Source: Serratia surfactantfaciens (GTDB taxonomy: Bacteria; Pseudomonadota; Gammaproteobacteria; Enterobacterales; Enterobacteriaceae). Taken from it: a stretch of 64,000 nucleotides of DNA. The stretch covers positions 2,542,001 to 2,606,000 of the forward strand of contig NZ_CP016948.1 of NCBI RefSeq assembly GCF_001642805.2, written 5' to 3'. The notes under the pieces were generated by a model. That model was not told where the DNA came from, searched no databases, and saw only the letters and a list, made by a program, of their open reading frames with translations. This document shows, piece after piece, positions 19,339 through 30,200 of this stretch (within the stretch, counting starts at the first letter, position 1; each line of letters opens with the position of its first letter). The position numbers and the translations under genes were made by a program.

Positions 19339-19554
19339 TTACAGGCTGTGTTCGGCCGCCGCTGCGGCCTGATAAAGCTGACGAAAATAACTCAACCGCG
19401 CAAAGAACAGGCGGCTTTGCTGCTCCGACATGTTGCCGGCCACCTGCCCGGCGTCAATCTGCCGCCCTTGCCACTCCATCAGGGCGATGCTCGACGCCAA
19501 AAAATCCATTTCGCTGCCGTAGGCCGCGAGATGCCTGTCCACTGATTTCATCAT
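19339..19554 (-). CDS. Small hypothetical protein, 71 residues
   Basis: I do not recognise this protein. It starts MMKSVDRHLAAYG after AAGGAG with seven-base spacing, which decides the start against an upstream ATG at 19,590. It is predicted helical and soluble, with SEMDFLASSIALMEWQG and a Ala/Gln-rich C-terminus, and has no Cys. The combination of ribosome site, balanced composition and a following hairpin supports a real gene. It stands alone, divergent from gabD. Confidence 0.6.
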   Translation of the reverse strand: MMKSVDRHLAAYGSEMDFLASSIALMEWQGRQIDAGQVAGNMSEQQSRLFFARLSYFRQLYQAAAAAEHSL

Positions 19555-19765
19555 TCGCACACTCCTTTTAATCACATCGAAAAGGGTCATATGCCTGCCC
19601 TTTCAGTATCGACCCGGCGGCGGATATTTTTTGTACAGAAGGTGCGCATAAAGAAAACGGTCATCTTGTCGCCGCGTCGGCAAACGGCGGCGGCAAAGTT
19701 TGCTAGGGTAAAGGGTAGCCGTATGGGATAGACCATTCTGTTGAACTCAGCAAAGGAAGAGACCA

Positions 19766-21241
19766 ATGAGCACCAGTATCTGCGCGACCCTCAAGGATCC
19801 CACGCTGTTCCGCGAGGCCAATTACATCGACGGCCAATGGTTGCCGGCCCATGAGGGCCGCGCCATCGCCATTCATAACCCCGCCAACGGCGAGCTGGTC
19901 GGCCACGTGCCGGCCTTCGGCGCCGAAGAAACCGCGCGCGCCGTCGCCGCCGCAAAAAAAGCGCTGCCCGCCTGGCGCGCCCTGACCGCCAAAGAGCGCG
20001 CCGGCAAGCTGCGGCGGCTGTTTGAACTGATGATGGAAAATCAGGAAGATCTGGCGCGCATCATGACGGCGGAACAGGGCAAACCGCTGGCCGAAAGCCG
20101 CGGTGAAATCGCCTATGCCGCCTCCTTTATCGAATGGTTCGCCGAGGAAGGGAAGCGGGTCTATGGCGACACCATTCCGCAGCCCCAGTCGGGCCGCCGC
20201 ATTATCGTGCAGAAAGAGCCGATCGGCGTGTTCGCCGCCATCACTCCGTGGAACTTCCCGGCGGCGATGATCACCCGTAAAGCCGGCCCCGGCTGGGCGG
20301 CAGGCTGCACCGGGGTGATCCGTCCCGCCAGCCAGACCCCGTTCTCGGCGCTGGCGATCGCCGTACTGGCGGAGCGCGCCGGGCTGCCCGCCGGGGTATG
20401 CAACGTGATAACAGGCCCCAGCAAGGGCATCGGCGGCGAGCTCACCACCAACCCGGACGTGCGCAAACTCTCCTTCACCGGCAGCACCGAAGTCGGCGCG
20501 CAGCTGCTGGCCCAGTGTGCGCCCACCATCAAGAAAACCAGCATGGAGTTGGGCGGCAACGCGCCGTTTATCGTATTCGACGACGCGGATCTGGACGCCG
20601 CTGTGGCCGGCGCAGTCGCCTCCAAATACCGCAACGCCGGCCAGACCTGCGTCTGCACCAACCGGTTTTTGGTGCAGGATGGCGTGTACGACGCCTTCGC
20701 AGCCAGGCTGAAAGCCGCCGTCGCCAAGCTGAAAGTCGGCAACGGCCTGGATGATGGCGTCACCATCGGCCCGTTGATCAACCAGGACGCGGTGGAGAAA
20801 GTGCGCGAGCATATCGCCGACGCCGTCGAGCACGGCGCCTCGGTGCTGCTGGGCGGCAAGCCTGACGCGTTGGGCGGCAATTTCTTCACCCCGACCATCC
20901 TGACCGACGTGCCGCGCACGGCAAAAATCTTCCGTGAGGAAACCTTCGGCCCGGTGGCGCCCCTGATCCGCTTCAGCCAGGAAGCCGAAGCCGTCGAAAT
21001 GGCCAACGACACGCCGTTCGGCTTGGCCGCTTACTTCTATAGCCGCGACATCGGCCGGGTGATGCGCGTGGCCGAAGCGCTGGAGTACGGTATCGTCGGC
21101 ATCAACGAAGGGTTGATCTCCACCGAGGTAGCGCCGTTCGGCGGCATGAAGCACTCCGGCTTGGGCCGCGAAGGGTCCAAATACGGCATCGAAGACTATC
21201 TCGAGATCAAATACCTGTGCCTCGGCGGCCTGGGCGCCTGA
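19766..21241 (+). CDS. gabD: Succinate-semialdehyde dehydrogenase (NADP+)
   Basis: This 491-residue aldehyde dehydrogenase oxidises succinate semialdehyde to succinate in the GABA shunt. Motifs are ITPWNFPAAMITRKAGP, FTGSTEVGAQL, MELGGNAPFIVF (general-base Glu) and NAGQTCVCTNRF (nucleophilic Cys), with GDTIPQPQSGRRIIVQKEPIG characteristic of GabD. It follows GGAAGAGACCA. Neither gabT nor gabP is adjacent, so it is a stand-alone gene here. Confidence 0.88.
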   Translation: MSTSICATLKDPTLFREANYIDGQWLPAHEGRAIAIHNPANGELVGHVPAFGAEETARAVAAAKKALPAWRALTAKERAGKLRRLFELMMENQEDLARIMTAEQGKPLAESRGEIAYAASFIEWFAEEGKRVYGDTIPQPQSGRRIIVQKEPIGVFAAITPWNFPAAMITRKAGPGWAAGCTGVIRPASQTPFSALAIAVLAERAGLPAGVCNVITGPSKGIGGELTTNPDVRKLSFTGSTEVGAQLLAQCAPTIKKTSMELGGNAPFIVFDDADLDAAVAGAVASKYRNAGQTCVCTNRFLVQDGVYDAFAARLKAAVAKLKVGNGLDDGVTIGPLINQDAVEKVREHIADAVEHGASVLLGGKPDALGGNFFTPTILTDVPRTAKIFREETFGPVAPLIRFSQEAEAVEMANDTPFGLAAYFYSRDIGRVMRVAEALEYGIVGINEGLISTEVAPFGGMKHSGLGREGSKYGIEDYLEIKYLCLGGLGA

Positions 21242-21248
21242 TGCGATC

Positions 21249-21270
21249 GGCCCCCGCACCTGCGGGGGCC
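21249..21270 (+). terminator. GC-rich hairpin after gabD
   Basis: A 10-bp stem GGCCCCCGCA/TGCGGGGGCC with a two-base apex lies 8 bases after the gabD stop. It is followed by ATACCTGG rather than a U-run, so its efficiency as an intrinsic terminator is uncertain. Confidence 0.5.
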
Positions 21271-21342
21271 ATACCTGGCGGATCCGGCAAGCCTTTGCTA
21301 CCTTTAGGCATCTCTTTCAAGCGGTTAAAAGGAATTTCCCCT

Positions 21343-21756
21343 ATGCAGCCTACCTCGGTGCACTTGCCCGGCTTTTACGTCGCCGGCCAAACAGTCAGAA
21401 CCACCAACCAGAACGAAACCCAAGCCGAAACGGCAAAGATTCCCGCGCTGTGGTCGGATTTTTTCGCTACCTCACCCGCCCTGCCGGTATACGGGGTCTA
21501 TTCCAATTACGCTTCCGACGCCAGCGGGCCGTTTGACGTCACCGCCGGCAGTGAGGCACAGAGCGGTTTGCACATCCAACCCGGCCGCTATCTGGTCTTC
21601 TCCGCCCGTGGCGCGATGCCGGCGGCGGTCATCGAAGGCTGGCAGCGCATCTGGGCCTACTTCGCACAACACCCTGAGATCGAACGCCGCTTCCTGACCG
21701 ACTTCGAAGCCTATACCGGCCCCGACGCGGTCGATATCCACATCGGCTGCCGCTAA
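21343..21756 (+). CDS. GyrI-like/AraC effector-binding domain protein
   Basis: This 137-residue stand-alone effector-binding domain is related to GyrI/SbmC and the C-terminal domain of Rob and BmrR. The domain pattern is visible: LPGFYVAGQTVRTTN, YGVYSNYASDASGPFDVTAG, IQPGRYLVFSARG and a C-terminal VDIHIGCR strand. There is no DNA-binding domain. The ATG follows AAGGAA. It is probably co-transcribed with the VOC protein 20 bases downstream. Ligand unknown. Confidence 0.75.
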   Translation: MQPTSVHLPGFYVAGQTVRTTNQNETQAETAKIPALWSDFFATSPALPVYGVYSNYASDASGPFDVTAGSEAQSGLHIQPGRYLVFSARGAMPAAVIEGWQRIWAYFAQHPEIERRFLTDFEAYTGPDAVDIHIGCR

Positions 21757-21775
21757 CGCGGCAATGAGGTCAACG

Positions 21776-22147
21776 ATGATCGCCTTCTCGCCCGCCATTC
21801 CGATCCTGCGCATCTTTTCGGTCGACAAGGCCAAAGAGTTTTACCTGGATTTTCTCGGTTTCACGCTGGAGTGGGAGCACCGTTTCAGCGAAGACCTGCC
21901 GCTGTACATGCAGATTGCCCGCGCCGGGCTGACGCTGCACCTGAGCGAACACTACGGCGACAGCACGCCCGGCGCCGCCATTTTCATTCCGATGCAGGAC
22001 ATCGATGCGCTGCATCGCGAACTCACGGCCAAAAACTACCGCTATGCACGGCCGGGCTTGGAGATTGTCGATTGGGGCAAGGAACTGAACCTCACCGATC
22101 CGTTCGGCAACCGCCTGCGGTTCTGCGAACAGAACCGCCGGTCCTGA
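21776..22147 (+). CDS. VOC/glyoxalase-fold protein (bleomycin-resistance-like)
   Basis: This 123-residue protein of the vicinal oxygen chelate superfamily has the paired beta-alpha-beta-beta-beta pattern: PILRIFSVDKAKEFYLDFLG and a C-terminal LTDPFGNRLRFCEQ. It resembles the small stress-binding glyoxalase-like proteins annotated as bleomycin-resistance-like; enzymatic activity is unproven. ATG 21,776 is chosen because GAGGT lies 6 bases before it, in preference to the ATG at 21,764. Confidence 0.78.
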   Translation: MIAFSPAIPILRIFSVDKAKEFYLDFLGFTLEWEHRFSEDLPLYMQIARAGLTLHLSEHYGDSTPGAAIFIPMQDIDALHRELTAKNYRYARPGLEIVDWGKELNLTDPFGNRLRFCEQNRRS

Positions 22148-22153
22148 GCGCCG

Positions 22154-22549
22154 TTATTGCCGGTACTCCGCCTCGCTGACCGGCTCCAGCCAGGTCACCG
22201 GGCTGCCGTCCACCGCTTCGGCGATGGCGATATGGGTCATGGCGCAGTCCGGCGTCGCGCCGTGCCAGTGTTTGACATCCGCCGGGATCCAGACGATATC
22301 GCCGGGGTGCATTTCCTGCGTCTTCTCGCCCCACATCTGGATCCAACCGCGCCCCTGAGTGACGATCAGCGTCTGACCGAGCGGGTGAGTATGCCAGGCC
22401 GTGCGGGCGCCGGGCTCGAAGGTGACGGTTGCGCCGCCCACTCTGGCCGGCGCCTCGCCGGCGAACGGCGCGTCGATGCGCACCTGCCCGGTAAAGTAAT
22501 CCGCCGGGCCGTGCTGCGAAGGGATCGAACCGCTGCGTTGTATTTTCAT
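22154..22549 (-). CDS. Cupin-domain protein
   Basis: This 131-residue single cupin has the two cupin motifs (TAWHTHPLGQTLIVTQG and PGDIVWIPADVKHWHGA) giving a three-His metal site. It resembles the small cupins near carboxymuconolactone decarboxylase-type and mandelonitrile lyase-like proteins. It diverges from a LysR regulator, its probable controller. Substrate not inferable. Confidence 0.75.
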   Translation of the reverse strand: MKIQRSGSIPSQHGPADYFTGQVRIDAPFAGEAPARVGGATVTFEPGARTAWHTHPLGQTLIVTQGRGWIQMWGEKTQEMHPGDIVWIPADVKHWHGATPDCAMTHIAIAEAVDGSPVTWLEPVSEAEYRQ

Positions 22550-22647
22550 CTGTAGTGTCCTCCGCGCCGGCTCTCACAGCCGGCGCTGATAGTCATGGGT
22601 CAGTGATGCCAAGATAGCGCCATGCTTTTCCGGCGACTAGCGGCTAA

Positions 22648-24848
<2,201 letters not shown>

Positions 24849-24917
24849 ATGGCTAACCCTGAATCGATCAGCGATTCCCTTTTAATACCAGTGGCAGATT
24901 TATCCCATGACCAATAA
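24849..24917 (+). CDS. 22-residue leader ORF overlapping the pqqU start
   Basis: A small ORF starts at ATG 24,849 with GGAG eight bases upstream (GGAGTGACAGATG), encodes MANPESISDSLLIPVADLSH plus Asp-Gln, and ends in TAA inside the first codons of pqqU (11-base overlap). The pqqU ATG itself has no ribosome site, so translation of the receptor may be coupled to this leader. It is not PqqA-like (no paired Glu/Tyr). Support is only the SD and the overlap. Confidence 0.4.
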   Translation: MANPESISDSLLIPVADLSHDQ

Positions 24918-27060
24918 GAAAAGCGCCGTGCTGACCCCGGCGGCGATGCTATTGCTGCAACCCATGTTCATCGGCCAGGCGTCAGCGGCGGAAAAAACTG
25001 AAGAAAAGAGCGACACCCTGGTGGTGATGGCGCAACCTACCGGCCTCACTGAGCTGGGATCGCCGGTTTCCGTCAACGTGATCGACGGCCAGGATCTGCG
25101 CAACGCCGCCCCGCAGATTAACCTGTCGGAAAATCTCGGCAGCGTGCCGGGCCTGCAGCTCCAGAATCGGCAAAACTATGCGCAGGATCTGCAGCTGTCG
25201 ATACGCGGCTTCGGCAGCCGTTCGATGTTCGGCGTGCGCGGGGTGCGCATGTACGTCGACGGTATTCCCGCCACCATGCCCGACGGCCAGGGGCAAACCT
25301 CCAACATTGACATCAATTCCGTCGAACGCATCGAGGTACTGCGCGGCCCCTATTCCGCGCTGTACGGCAACGCCTCGGGCGGGGTCATCAACGTTGATAC
25401 GATAACCGGCACCCAGCCGCCGACGCTGGAAGCCGGCGGCTATTTCGGCAGCGACAACACCTGGCGTTACGGGGTGAAAGCAACCGGCGCCACCGGCGAC
25501 GGCACCCAGGCCGGCGACGTTAACTACGCCCTCTCCGGCACCCGCTTTACCACCCAGGGCTACCGCGATCACAGCGCCGCGCGGAAAAACCTCGGCAACG
25601 GCAAGCTCGGCGTGCGGCTGGACGACGTCAGCACCCTGACGCTGATGTTCAACAGCGTCTCGATTGACGCCGGCGATCCGGGCGGCCTGACCGAGGCGGA
25701 ATGGAAAGAAAACCCACGCCAGGCACCGCGCGCGGATCAATACAACACCCGCAAATCGCTCGACCAGACCCAGGCCGGCCTGCGCTATCAGCGCCAGATG
25801 AGCGAACGCGACGAACTGACGCTGACCGCCTACCACGGCGAGCGCCACACCACGCAGTACCAATCGATCCCGAGCGGACCGCAGCTCAACCCCACCCACG
25901 CCGGCGGGGTGATCGTGCTGGAAAGGAAATATCAGGGCATTGACACTCGCTGGAAGCATGAGGATACTCTCGCCTCGTTACCGGTAACACTGATCGGCGG
26001 TCTGGATTATGAAACCATGACCGAACGCCGGCAGGGGTTCGAAAACTTTATTCTGCGAGACGGCAAAGTGGACTACGGCGAGAAAGGCGACCAGCGGCGC
26101 AACGAGAAGAACCGCATCTGGAACCTGGATCCTTACCTGCAAACTTCCTGGCAACTGACGCCGCACTGGACGCTGGACGCCGGCCTGCGCTACAGCACGG
26201 TCAGCTTCGATTCGACCGACTACTACATCACCCCGCGCAACGGCGATGACAGCGGCAGCAAACGCTATCACCAGTGGCTGCCGATGGGCTCGCTCAACTA
26301 CAAAATCAGCCCGGCGTGGAACGTCTATCTCTCCGCCGGCCGCGGCTTCGAAACCCCGACCATCAACGAACTCTCCTACCGTCCCGACGGCCAGGCGGGT
26401 CTCAACATCGGCCTGCAACCATCCACCAGCGACACCGTCGAACTGGGCAGCAAACTGCGCCTCGGCAACGGCCTGGTGAGCGCTGCCCTGTTCCAGACCG
26501 ATACCGACAACGAGCTGGTGGTGGCGGAAAGCAGCGGCGGGCGTACCAGCTACGCCAACGCCGGCAAGACCCGGCGGCGCGGTCTGGAGCTGGCGCTGGA
26601 TCAGGAGTTCGCGTTGGACTGGCGCCTGCATATGGCCTGGACGCTGCTGGACGCCACCTACCGCAGCGAGATGTGCGGCAAAGCCGTTTGTACCCCGGCC
26701 CAAACCATTCCCGCCGGCAACCGCCTGCCGGGCATCGCCCGCAACATGGGCTACGCCTCGCTGGCCTATGCGCCGCCGGAAGGCTGGCACGCCGGGGCGG
26801 AGCTGCGCTACATGAGCGACATTCAGGCCAATGACGCCAACAGCGCGCAGGCCCCCGCTTACACCGTGGCCGGCGTGAACGCCGGCTATCGCTTTACCTG
26901 GAACCGCTGGGCGCTGGACGTGTTCAGCCGGGTGGACAATGTTTTCGATCGCCGCTACGTCGGTTCGGTGATCGTCAACGAAGGCAACGGCCGCTATTTC
27001 GAGCCGGCGCCGGGGCGCAACTGGGGTGGCGGCGCCACCTTGTCTTATCGCTTTGAATAA
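24907..27060 (+). CDS. pqqU: TonB-dependent PQQ receptor (YncD/PqqU orthologue)
   Basis: This 717-residue outer-membrane receptor has a signal peptide (cleavage after GQASA), a TonB box (DTLVVMA), a plug domain and a 22-strand barrel ending in aromatic SYRFE. It aligns over its whole length with E. coli YncD, including LQVQNRQNYAQDLQLSIRGF-like, DGIPATMPDGQGQTSNID and AGRGFETPTINELSYR segments. YncD was shown to import pyrroloquinoline quinone and is now called PqqU. The next gene is the PQQ-dependent glucose dehydrogenase, which supports the assignment. Confidence 0.88.
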   Translation: MTNKKSAVLTPAAMLLLQPMFIGQASAAEKTEEKSDTLVVMAQPTGLTELGSPVSVNVIDGQDLRNAAPQINLSENLGSVPGLQLQNRQNYAQDLQLSIRGFGSRSMFGVRGVRMYVDGIPATMPDGQGQTSNIDINSVERIEVLRGPYSALYGNASGGVINVDTITGTQPPTLEAGGYFGSDNTWRYGVKATGATGDGTQAGDVNYALSGTRFTTQGYRDHSAARKNLGNGKLGVRLDDVSTLTLMFNSVSIDAGDPGGLTEAEWKENPRQAPRADQYNTRKSLDQTQAGLRYQRQMSERDELTLTAYHGERHTTQYQSIPSGPQLNPTHAGGVIVLERKYQGIDTRWKHEDTLASLPVTLIGGLDYETMTERRQGFENFILRDGKVDYGEKGDQRRNEKNRIWNLDPYLQTSWQLTPHWTLDAGLRYSTVSFDSTDYYITPRNGDDSGSKRYHQWLPMGSLNYKISPAWNVYLSAGRGFETPTINELSYRPDGQAGLNIGLQPSTSDTVELGSKLRLGNGLVSAALFQTDTDNELVVAESSGGRTSYANAGKTRRRGLELALDQEFALDWRLHMAWTLLDATYRSEMCGKAVCTPAQTIPAGNRLPGIARNMGYASLAYAPPEGWHAGAELRYMSDIQANDANSAQAPAYTVAGVNAGYRFTWNRWALDVFSRVDNVFDRRYVGSVIVNEGNGRYFEPAPGRNWGGGATLSYRFE

Positions 27061-27208
27061 GGCAAAGCACCTTAAGGTTAAAAAACGGGATGGGTTTTAC
27101 GTCACCCTAGCGGCTTCTCGCTGAAATAGTAGGGAGAAACCGCGTGTTTTTTGCGATTTGGCTTAATCTCTAAATCGGGGACTTTCATTTTTTGGTAAGG
27201 GTATTGCT

Positions 27209-29581
27209 ATGCAAAATAAAGCGTCACTATCGCCGCTTATCGTCATAACGGCGCTGTTTGCCGCGCTGAGCGGGCTCTATCTGCTCGGCGGCGGCATCTG
27301 GCTCGCCAAGTTGGGCGGTTCGCTGTATTACATCATCGCCGGGCTGGTGCTGCTGGCGACCTCATGGCTGCTGTTCCGCCGCCGCGCCACCGCGCTGCTG
27401 CTGTACGCGGTGTTCCTGTTGGGCACCACCCTTTGGGCCCTGTGGGAAGTCGGCCCGGACTTCTGGGCGCTGACGCCGCGGCTCGACGTTACCTTCTTCT
27501 TCGGCCTGTGGCTGGTGCTGCCGTTTATCTACCGCAAGCTGGTCGCTAACGGCAAGTTCGCCTACGGCGCGCTGAGCGCGGCGCTGGTCATCACCGTCAT
27601 CGCGCTGGCCTATGCCGTGTTCAACGATCCGCAAGAGATCAACGGTACGCTCGACGCCGCGCAGGTACAGCCGAAAGACACCACCGGCGCAGACTGGCCG
27701 GCCTATGGCCGCACCCAGGAAGGCACTCGTTATTCGCCGCTGAGCCAGATCAACGACAAAAACGTCGGCCAGCTGCAAGAGGCCTGGCGTTTCCAGACCG
27801 GCGATCTGAAGACCGCCAACGATCCGGGCGAGATCACCAACGAAGTCACACCGATCAAGATCCGCGATACCCTTTACATGTGTACCCCGCACCAGAAGCT
27901 GTTCGCGCTGGATGCCGCCACCGGTAAAGAGAAGTGGAAATTTGATCCGCAGCTGAAATATAACCCGACCTTCCAGCACATCACCTGCCGCGGCGTGTCT
28001 TACCACGAAACCGCTGCGGCTGCGGGCGCCGCCGGCGACGCCGCACCGGCAATGTGCGCGCGCCGCATCATTCTGCCGGTCAACGACGGCCGTCTATTCG
28101 CGCTGGATGCCGAAACCGGTAAACCGTGCCCAGACTTCGCCAACAACGGCGAGCTGAATCTGCAGAGCAACATGCCGTATGCGACGCCGGGCCACTACGA
28201 GCCGACTTCGCCGCCGGTGATCACCGATAACGTGATCGTCGTCGCCGGCGCCGTGACCGACAACTACTCCAACCGCGAGCCTTCCGGCGTGATCCGTGGC
28301 TTCGACGTCAACAGCGGCAAGCTGCTGTGGGCCTTCGATCCGGGCGCGAAAGATCCGAACGCCATCCCGGCGGACGAGCATCACTTCGTGCCGAACTCGC
28401 CGAACTCCTGGGCACCGGCCGCTTATGACGCCAAGCTGGATATCGTTTATCTGCCGATGGGCGTCGCCACGCCGGACATCTGGGGCGGCGATCGCACCCC
28501 GGAAATGGAGCGCTACGCCAGCGGCCTGTTGGCGCTGAACGCCTCTACCGGTAAGCTGGTCTGGTTCTATCAGACGGTCCACCACGATCTGTGGGATATG
28601 GACGTGCCGGCGCAGCCGACCCTGGCGGACATTACCGACAAGAGCGGCAAAAAAGTGCCGGTCATCTATGTGCCGACCAAAACCGGCAACATCTTCGTGC
28701 TGAACCGCACCAACGGCGAGCTGGTAGTGCCGGCGCCGGAGAAACCGGTACCGCAGGGCCCGGCCAAGGGCGATCGCCTGTCGCCGACCCAGCCGTTCTC
28801 CGAGCTGACCTTCCGTCCTGAGAAGAAACTGACCGGCGCGGACATGTGGGGCGCGACCATCTATGACCAACTGGTCTGCCGCGTGATGTTCCACAGCCTG
28901 CGTTATGAAGGCACCTTCACCCCGCCTTCCGAGCAGGGCACGCTGGTGTTCCCGGGGAACCTGGGCATGTTCGAATGGGGCGGCCTGGCCGTCGATACCG
29001 ATCGCGAAATCGCCATCGCCAACCCGATCGCGCTGCCGTTCGTTTCCAAACTGATCCCACGCGGCCCAGGCAACCCGATTGAGCCGCCGGAAGGCGACAA
29101 AGGCGGCAGCGGCACCGAAACCGGTATCCAGCCGCAGTATGGCGTGCCGTTCGGCGTCACCCTGAACCCGTTCCTGTCACCGTTCGGCCTGCCGTGCAAA
29201 CAGCCGGCCTGGGGTTACATTTCCGCCGTTGATCTGAAAACCAACGACATCGTGTGGAAAAAACGCATCGGCACCGTGCGCGACAGCTCACCGCTGCCGC
29301 TGCCGTTCAAAATGGGCATGCCGATGCTGGGCGGCCCGGTGACCACCGCCGGTAACGTGTTCTTCATCGGCGCCACCGCAGACAACTACCTGCGCGCCTT
29401 CAGCGTGACCAACGGTGAAAAACTGTGGGAAGCGCGTTTGCCGGCCGGCGGCCAGGCGACGCCGATGACCTATGAGGTCAACGGCAAGCAGTACGTGCTG
29501 ATCTTCGCCGGCGGCCACGGTTCCTTCGGCACCAAGCTGGGCGACTATGTGATCGCGTACGCTCTGCCCGATCAGAAGTAA
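27209..29581 (+). CDS. gcd: PQQ-dependent membrane glucose dehydrogenase
   Basis: This 790-residue quinoprotein oxidises glucose to gluconolactone in the periplasm and passes electrons to ubiquinone. It has five N-terminal membrane segments (about residues 10-140) and an eight-bladed PQQ propeller (DWPAYGRTQEGTRYSPLSQI, GVATPDIWGGDRTPEMERY, HHDLWDMDVPAQPTL). It lies 148 bases after pqqU; that gap is AT-rich with no clear terminator. As no pqq biosynthesis genes are in the window, PQQ may be imported by PqqU or made elsewhere. Confidence 0.95.
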   Translation: MQNKASLSPLIVITALFAALSGLYLLGGGIWLAKLGGSLYYIIAGLVLLATSWLLFRRRATALLLYAVFLLGTTLWALWEVGPDFWALTPRLDVTFFFGLWLVLPFIYRKLVANGKFAYGALSAALVITVIALAYAVFNDPQEINGTLDAAQVQPKDTTGADWPAYGRTQEGTRYSPLSQINDKNVGQLQEAWRFQTGDLKTANDPGEITNEVTPIKIRDTLYMCTPHQKLFALDAATGKEKWKFDPQLKYNPTFQHITCRGVSYHETAAAAGAAGDAAPAMCARRIILPVNDGRLFALDAETGKPCPDFANNGELNLQSNMPYATPGHYEPTSPPVITDNVIVVAGAVTDNYSNREPSGVIRGFDVNSGKLLWAFDPGAKDPNAIPADEHHFVPNSPNSWAPAAYDAKLDIVYLPMGVATPDIWGGDRTPEMERYASGLLALNASTGKLVWFYQTVHHDLWDMDVPAQPTLADITDKSGKKVPVIYVPTKTGNIFVLNRTNGELVVPAPEKPVPQGPAKGDRLSPTQPFSELTFRPEKKLTGADMWGATIYDQLVCRVMFHSLRYEGTFTPPSEQGTLVFPGNLGMFEWGGLAVDTDREIAIANPIALPFVSKLIPRGPGNPIEPPEGDKGGSGTETGIQPQYGVPFGVTLNPFLSPFGLPCKQPAWGYISAVDLKTNDIVWKKRIGTVRDSSPLPLPFKMGMPMLGGPVTTAGNVFFIGATADNYLRAFSVTNGEKLWEARLPAGGQATPMTYEVNGKQYVLIFAGGHGSFGTKLGDYVIAYALPDQK

Positions 29582-29602
29582 CCGTCTGGGTTAATACTCC
29601 GC

Positions 29603-29634
29603 AAAGCACGCCGCAAGGCGTGCTTTTTCTTTTT
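29603..29634 (+). terminator. Intrinsic terminator of gcd
   Basis: A 10-bp stem AAAGCACGCC/GGCGTGCTTT with a GCAA loop is followed by T-rich TTCTTTTT, 21 bases after the gcd stop. It is a textbook rho-independent terminator. Confidence 0.9.
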
Positions 29635-29689
29635 ATGCCCCGCCGAAACGCCCGCCCGCAATACCCCTATTTTTTTCATCTTCATTATT

Positions 29690-29708
29690 GATAATAATTA
29701 TCATTCGC
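29690..29708 (+). promoter_or_regulatory. Fur box
   Basis: GATAATAATTATCATTCGC matches the 19-bp Fur consensus GATAATGATAATCATTATC at 15 positions. It lies 100 bases upstream of two overlapping small ORFs on the plus strand and well downstream of gcd, so it should control the small ORFs (or a small RNA) in response to iron. Confidence 0.7.
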
Positions 29709-29777
29709 AATATTATGGCTTTGTGGCCAGGCAGTGGCCCGCAATCCTTCTCCAGCTTAATGGGCAATACGGCAGTC

Positions 29778-29795
29778 GGCCGCCTTCAGGCGGCC
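29778..29795 (+). terminator. Hairpin between the Fur box and the small ORFs
   Basis: A 7-bp GC stem GGCCGCC/GGCGGCC with loop TTCA is followed by TTATT and then by the GGAGG ribosome site of the next ORF. It could be a leader attenuator or the terminator of a short Fur-controlled RNA (about 80 nt). The weak T-run keeps confidence low. Confidence 0.35.
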
Positions 29796-29809
29796 TTATT
29801 CGGAGGCGC

Positions 29810-29995
29810 ATGGTCGACCATACTCGGAAACATCGAAAGAAAATCCTGCAAGCGGCGGTGAAAACGCGGCGCGCCGGCGTAGCGTTCGTGCCGGCCTTTC
29901 CCTCCGCCCCGTCTTTTGTCGGTTTGCCTCACCAGACGCAAGCCGTGCTGGTACATTTGATCGGCCATGATGACGCACAGGAGGAACATGAATGA
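29810..29995 (+). CDS. Small basic protein of unknown function, 61 residues
   Basis: The ORF begins MVDHTRKHRKKILQAAVKTR after GGAGG with three-base spacing and ends QEEHE. The N-terminal third is strongly basic and the C-terminal end acidic. I do not recognise it. Codon choice is GC3-rich like neighbours, and its TGA overlaps the ATG of the next ORF (ATGA), a typical coupled pair. A longer frame from 29,723 lacks a ribosome site. A reverse-strand ORF of similar length is less likely. Confidence 0.45.
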   Translation: MVDHTRKHRKKILQAAVKTRRAGVAFVPAFPSAPSFVGLPHQTQAVLVHLIGHDDAQEEHE

Positions 29996-30171
29996 ACCTG
30001 CAGCCCTTTACCGCCATGCTGATGTTTGCCTACGTGCTGCTGATGGTGCCGCTGCTCTACGTCATCGACAGCCGGCTGAGCGCCAGCAGGCTGGTGCGCA
30101 AAGCCACGCAAAACGTCATCATCATCGCGTTGACCCTGCTGTTCTTCAGCGCGATGACGCTGCTGTATTGA
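29992..30171 (+). CDS. Small two-TM membrane protein, 59 residues
   Basis: The ORF MNLQPFTAMLMFAYVLLMVP continues through a charged loop (DSRLSASRLVRKA) into a second hydrophobic segment ending FFSAMTLLY. This gives two membrane helices with a short basic loop. GGAGG lies 6 bases before the ATG, inside the preceding ORF. I do not recognise the family. With the upstream ORF and Fur box it may form an iron-responsive membrane peptide unit. Confidence 0.6.
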   Translation: MNLQPFTAMLMFAYVLLMVPLLYVIDSRLSASRLVRKATQNVIIIALTLLFFSAMTLLY

Positions 30172-30178
30172 CGCCCCC

Positions 30179-30200
30179 CGGCCGCTTACCCTTGCGGCCG
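30179..30200. terminator. Hairpin at convergent ends
   Basis: CGGCCGC (30179-30185) and GCGGCCG (30194-30200) form a 7-bp stem overlapping the stop of the LuxR-type gene and following the small membrane protein gene. It is a probable bidirectional terminator. Confidence 0.45.

Noticed and set aside
19153..19545. 130-codon plus-strand ORF
   Set aside because: Shadow of the better supported minus-strand 71-residue gene and its terminator.
24849..24917. PqqA peptide gene before pqqU
   Set aside because: The 22-residue sequence lacks the paired Glu and Tyr that are converted to PQQ.
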